The notes under the pieces: model-generated | What the model saw: the letters and a program-made list of their open reading frames with translations, nothing else | Databases searched by the model: none | What the model was told of the DNA's origin: nothing | Source: Pleurodeles waltl | Taxonomy: Eukaryota > Chordata > Amphibia > Caudata > Salamandridae | Direction: 5' to 3' | Assembly: GCF_031143425.1 (NCBI RefSeq) | Contig: NC_090443.1 | Location: 1,056,469,554-1,056,533,553 of the forward strand | Length of the DNA: 64,000 nt | Translations under genes and position numbers: made by a program | Shown here: piece by piece, positions 62,901-64,000 of the stretch | Numbering within the stretch: position 1 is the stretch's first letter | How the letters are laid out: each line of letters opens with the position of its first letter

Positions 62901-63958
62901 TCTGCGGCCGTGGGGGGCGAGCTCTAGACCTAAGGCAGGTCAGAGGTCGCTCACTTGCGACGCAGAGCGCCAGCCATTAAGAAGGGAGGGTGGAGGGAGG
63001 AGCAACTGGGAGGCGGGAGGGAGCGGCGAATGGGGGCGCGAGGGGGGCGGGGCCACAGGGAGGCAGCTGCAAGGGGAGATCAGCAAGGGGGAGCGCCCAA
63101 GGGGCGAAAAAACAGGGAAAAAGGCACAAAACAGTAAGGAAAAAAGTTTAACAACAGGCACAAAATACAATTAAGGCACAAGTTACAATCGGGGTACAGC
63201 ACTCAGAGGGGCACAGCGTGGCAGAAGCGCAAGGAGGCAAGGCGCTGAAATTTAGAAAAAAACACAGGACGGCGAAAAGTGGCACAATCAGAAGGGGCAC
63301 AACGGGGGCAGACGCGCAAGGGGGCAAGGCGCTGAAAATTATAAAAACAACTTACAGGACGGCGAAAAGCGGCACACGGGTCAAGTGAAGCTTACAAGAG
63401 CCCACTAGACACCAGGGATGAGGCGCAGGAGGATGCCTGCGGGTGAAGGAGGGCCTCGAACACGCTAACAGCAGCGTGGGTGGGGGTCAGGGGCAGGAGA
63501 CAGCAGGGTGGTGCTGCGGCCGTGGGGGCGAGCTCTAGACCTAAGGCAGGTCAGAGGTCGCTCACTCGGGACGCGCGGCGCCAGCCATTAAGAAGGGAGG
63601 GGGGAGGTAGGAGCAGCTGGGAGGCGGGAGGTGGGAGGGAGCGGCGAATGGGGGCACGAGGGGGGCGGGGCCGCAGGGAGGCAGCGGCAAGGGGAGATCA
63701 GCAAGGGGGAGCGCCTAAGGGGCGAAAAAAACAGGGAAAAAGGCACAAAACAGTAAGGAATAAAGTTTAACAACAGGCACAAAATACAATTAAGGCACAA
63801 GTTACAATCGGGGTACAGCACTCAGAGGGGCACAGCGTGGCAGAAGCGCAAGGAGGCAAGGCGCTGAAATTTGGAAAAAAACACAGGACGGCGAAAAGTG
63901 GCACAATCAGAAGGGGCACAACGGGGGCAGACGCGCAAGGGGCAAGGCGCTGAAAATT
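59970..63958. repeat. 18-unit higher-order repeat, copy 3, cut by the gap
   Basis: Units start at 59970, 60581, 61115, 61740, 62364, 62895 and 63508, the last incomplete. They follow copy 2 with an offset of 10,813-10,816 bp, including gtgcttcggcc at 60581, the gtggtgggcgag change at 61740 and the aatgagggcacg change near 62505. Confidence 0.9.
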
Positions 63959-64000
63959 NNNNNNNNNNNNNNNNNNNNNNNNNNNNNNNNNNNNNNNNNN
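63959..64000. other. Assembly gap (run of N)
   Basis: The sequence stops inside a 90-bp module of the last unit and is N to the end. The array therefore continues for an unknown distance. Confidence 0.99.

Larger units (their letters stand above)
12234..63958. repeat. Satellite array of about 88 units of 0.48-0.63 kb
   Basis: One family fills the rest of the window. Landmarks of a unit on the plus strand are gtggtgctgcggccg, gagctctaga (overlapping SacI and XbaI sites), ctcgcgacgcgcagcgcc, ccattaagaaggg, the G-rich tract, a GC box, gatcagcaaggggg, an A-rich part (caaaatacaattatggcac), one or two 90-bp modules, a HindIII site (gtgaagcttac), and cgctaacagcagcg. Unit lengths fall into three classes: 478-485, 525-534 and 611-633 bp. 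Many short open frames recur with unit periodicity on both strands and are not genes. A subset of units reads ggaataaag instead of ggaaaaaag, giving an AATAAA on the plus strand. The array is cut by the assembly gap, so its true length is unknown. Confidence 0.97.

Noticed and set aside
12697..63820. Recurring 60-150-codon frames in the satellite (for example MVLRPWGASS, MAQVTIGVQQ, MYFVPVVKLF types)
   Set aside because: They repeat with the satellite units, occur on both strands and in overlapping frames, and change length with unit indels. They are by-products of a GC-rich repeat.
12234..63958. Ribosomal intergenic spacer or a classical centromeric satellite
   Set aside because: No rRNA sequence is present. 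Centromeric location cannot be judged from sequence alone, and the fusion to a LINE 5' end gives a more specific origin.

Overview
The window looks like intergenic, repeat-built DNA from a large vertebrate genome, most likely a salamander. An L2-clade LINE, an LTR-retroelement-like segment resembling repeats I recall from newts (Pleurodeles type), and long CpG-bearing satellite arrays support this. I found no intact cellular gene, tRNA or rRNA. Almost every long open frame is a by-product of tandem repetition.

Layout. 1-1349 is an interspersed, probably LTR-type repeat with a polyadenylation signal. 1350-2061 holds nothing recognisable. 2062-6608 is a minisatellite of about 98 copies of a 42-bp unit, with 18-bp and 9-bp in-phase duplications, two 14-bp deletions and a local 408-bp higher-order repeat. 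Two decayed 60-bp-spaced copies follow to about 6700. 6701-9110 is non-coding, with a diverged tandem repeat and a palindrome. 9111-12252, on the minus strand, is a decayed L2-like LINE: endonuclease, reverse transcriptase, conserved 3' tail and a CAAT/ATTG tail.

From 12234 to the assembly gap at 63959, about 52 kb, runs one tandem array of about 88 units in three length classes (about 485, 530 and 620 bp). It starts exactly at the 5' end of the LINE, and the LINE's best candidate start codon lies inside the first unit. Only the 5' side of the LINE carries array sequence. I therefore read the unit as the 5' UTR/promoter monomer of the LINE, amplified into a megasatellite, in the manner of mouse L1 5' monomers but far longer. 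This is the most notable feature of the window.

The array grew in layers: an internal 90-bp duplication, then 1.1-kb dimers (12697-19944), then a 12-unit repeat of about 7.1 kb in two tandem copies (19945-34159), then an 18-unit repeat of about 10.8 kb in two copies plus a part (38403-63958). All unit counts and alignments were made by eye from the sequence.
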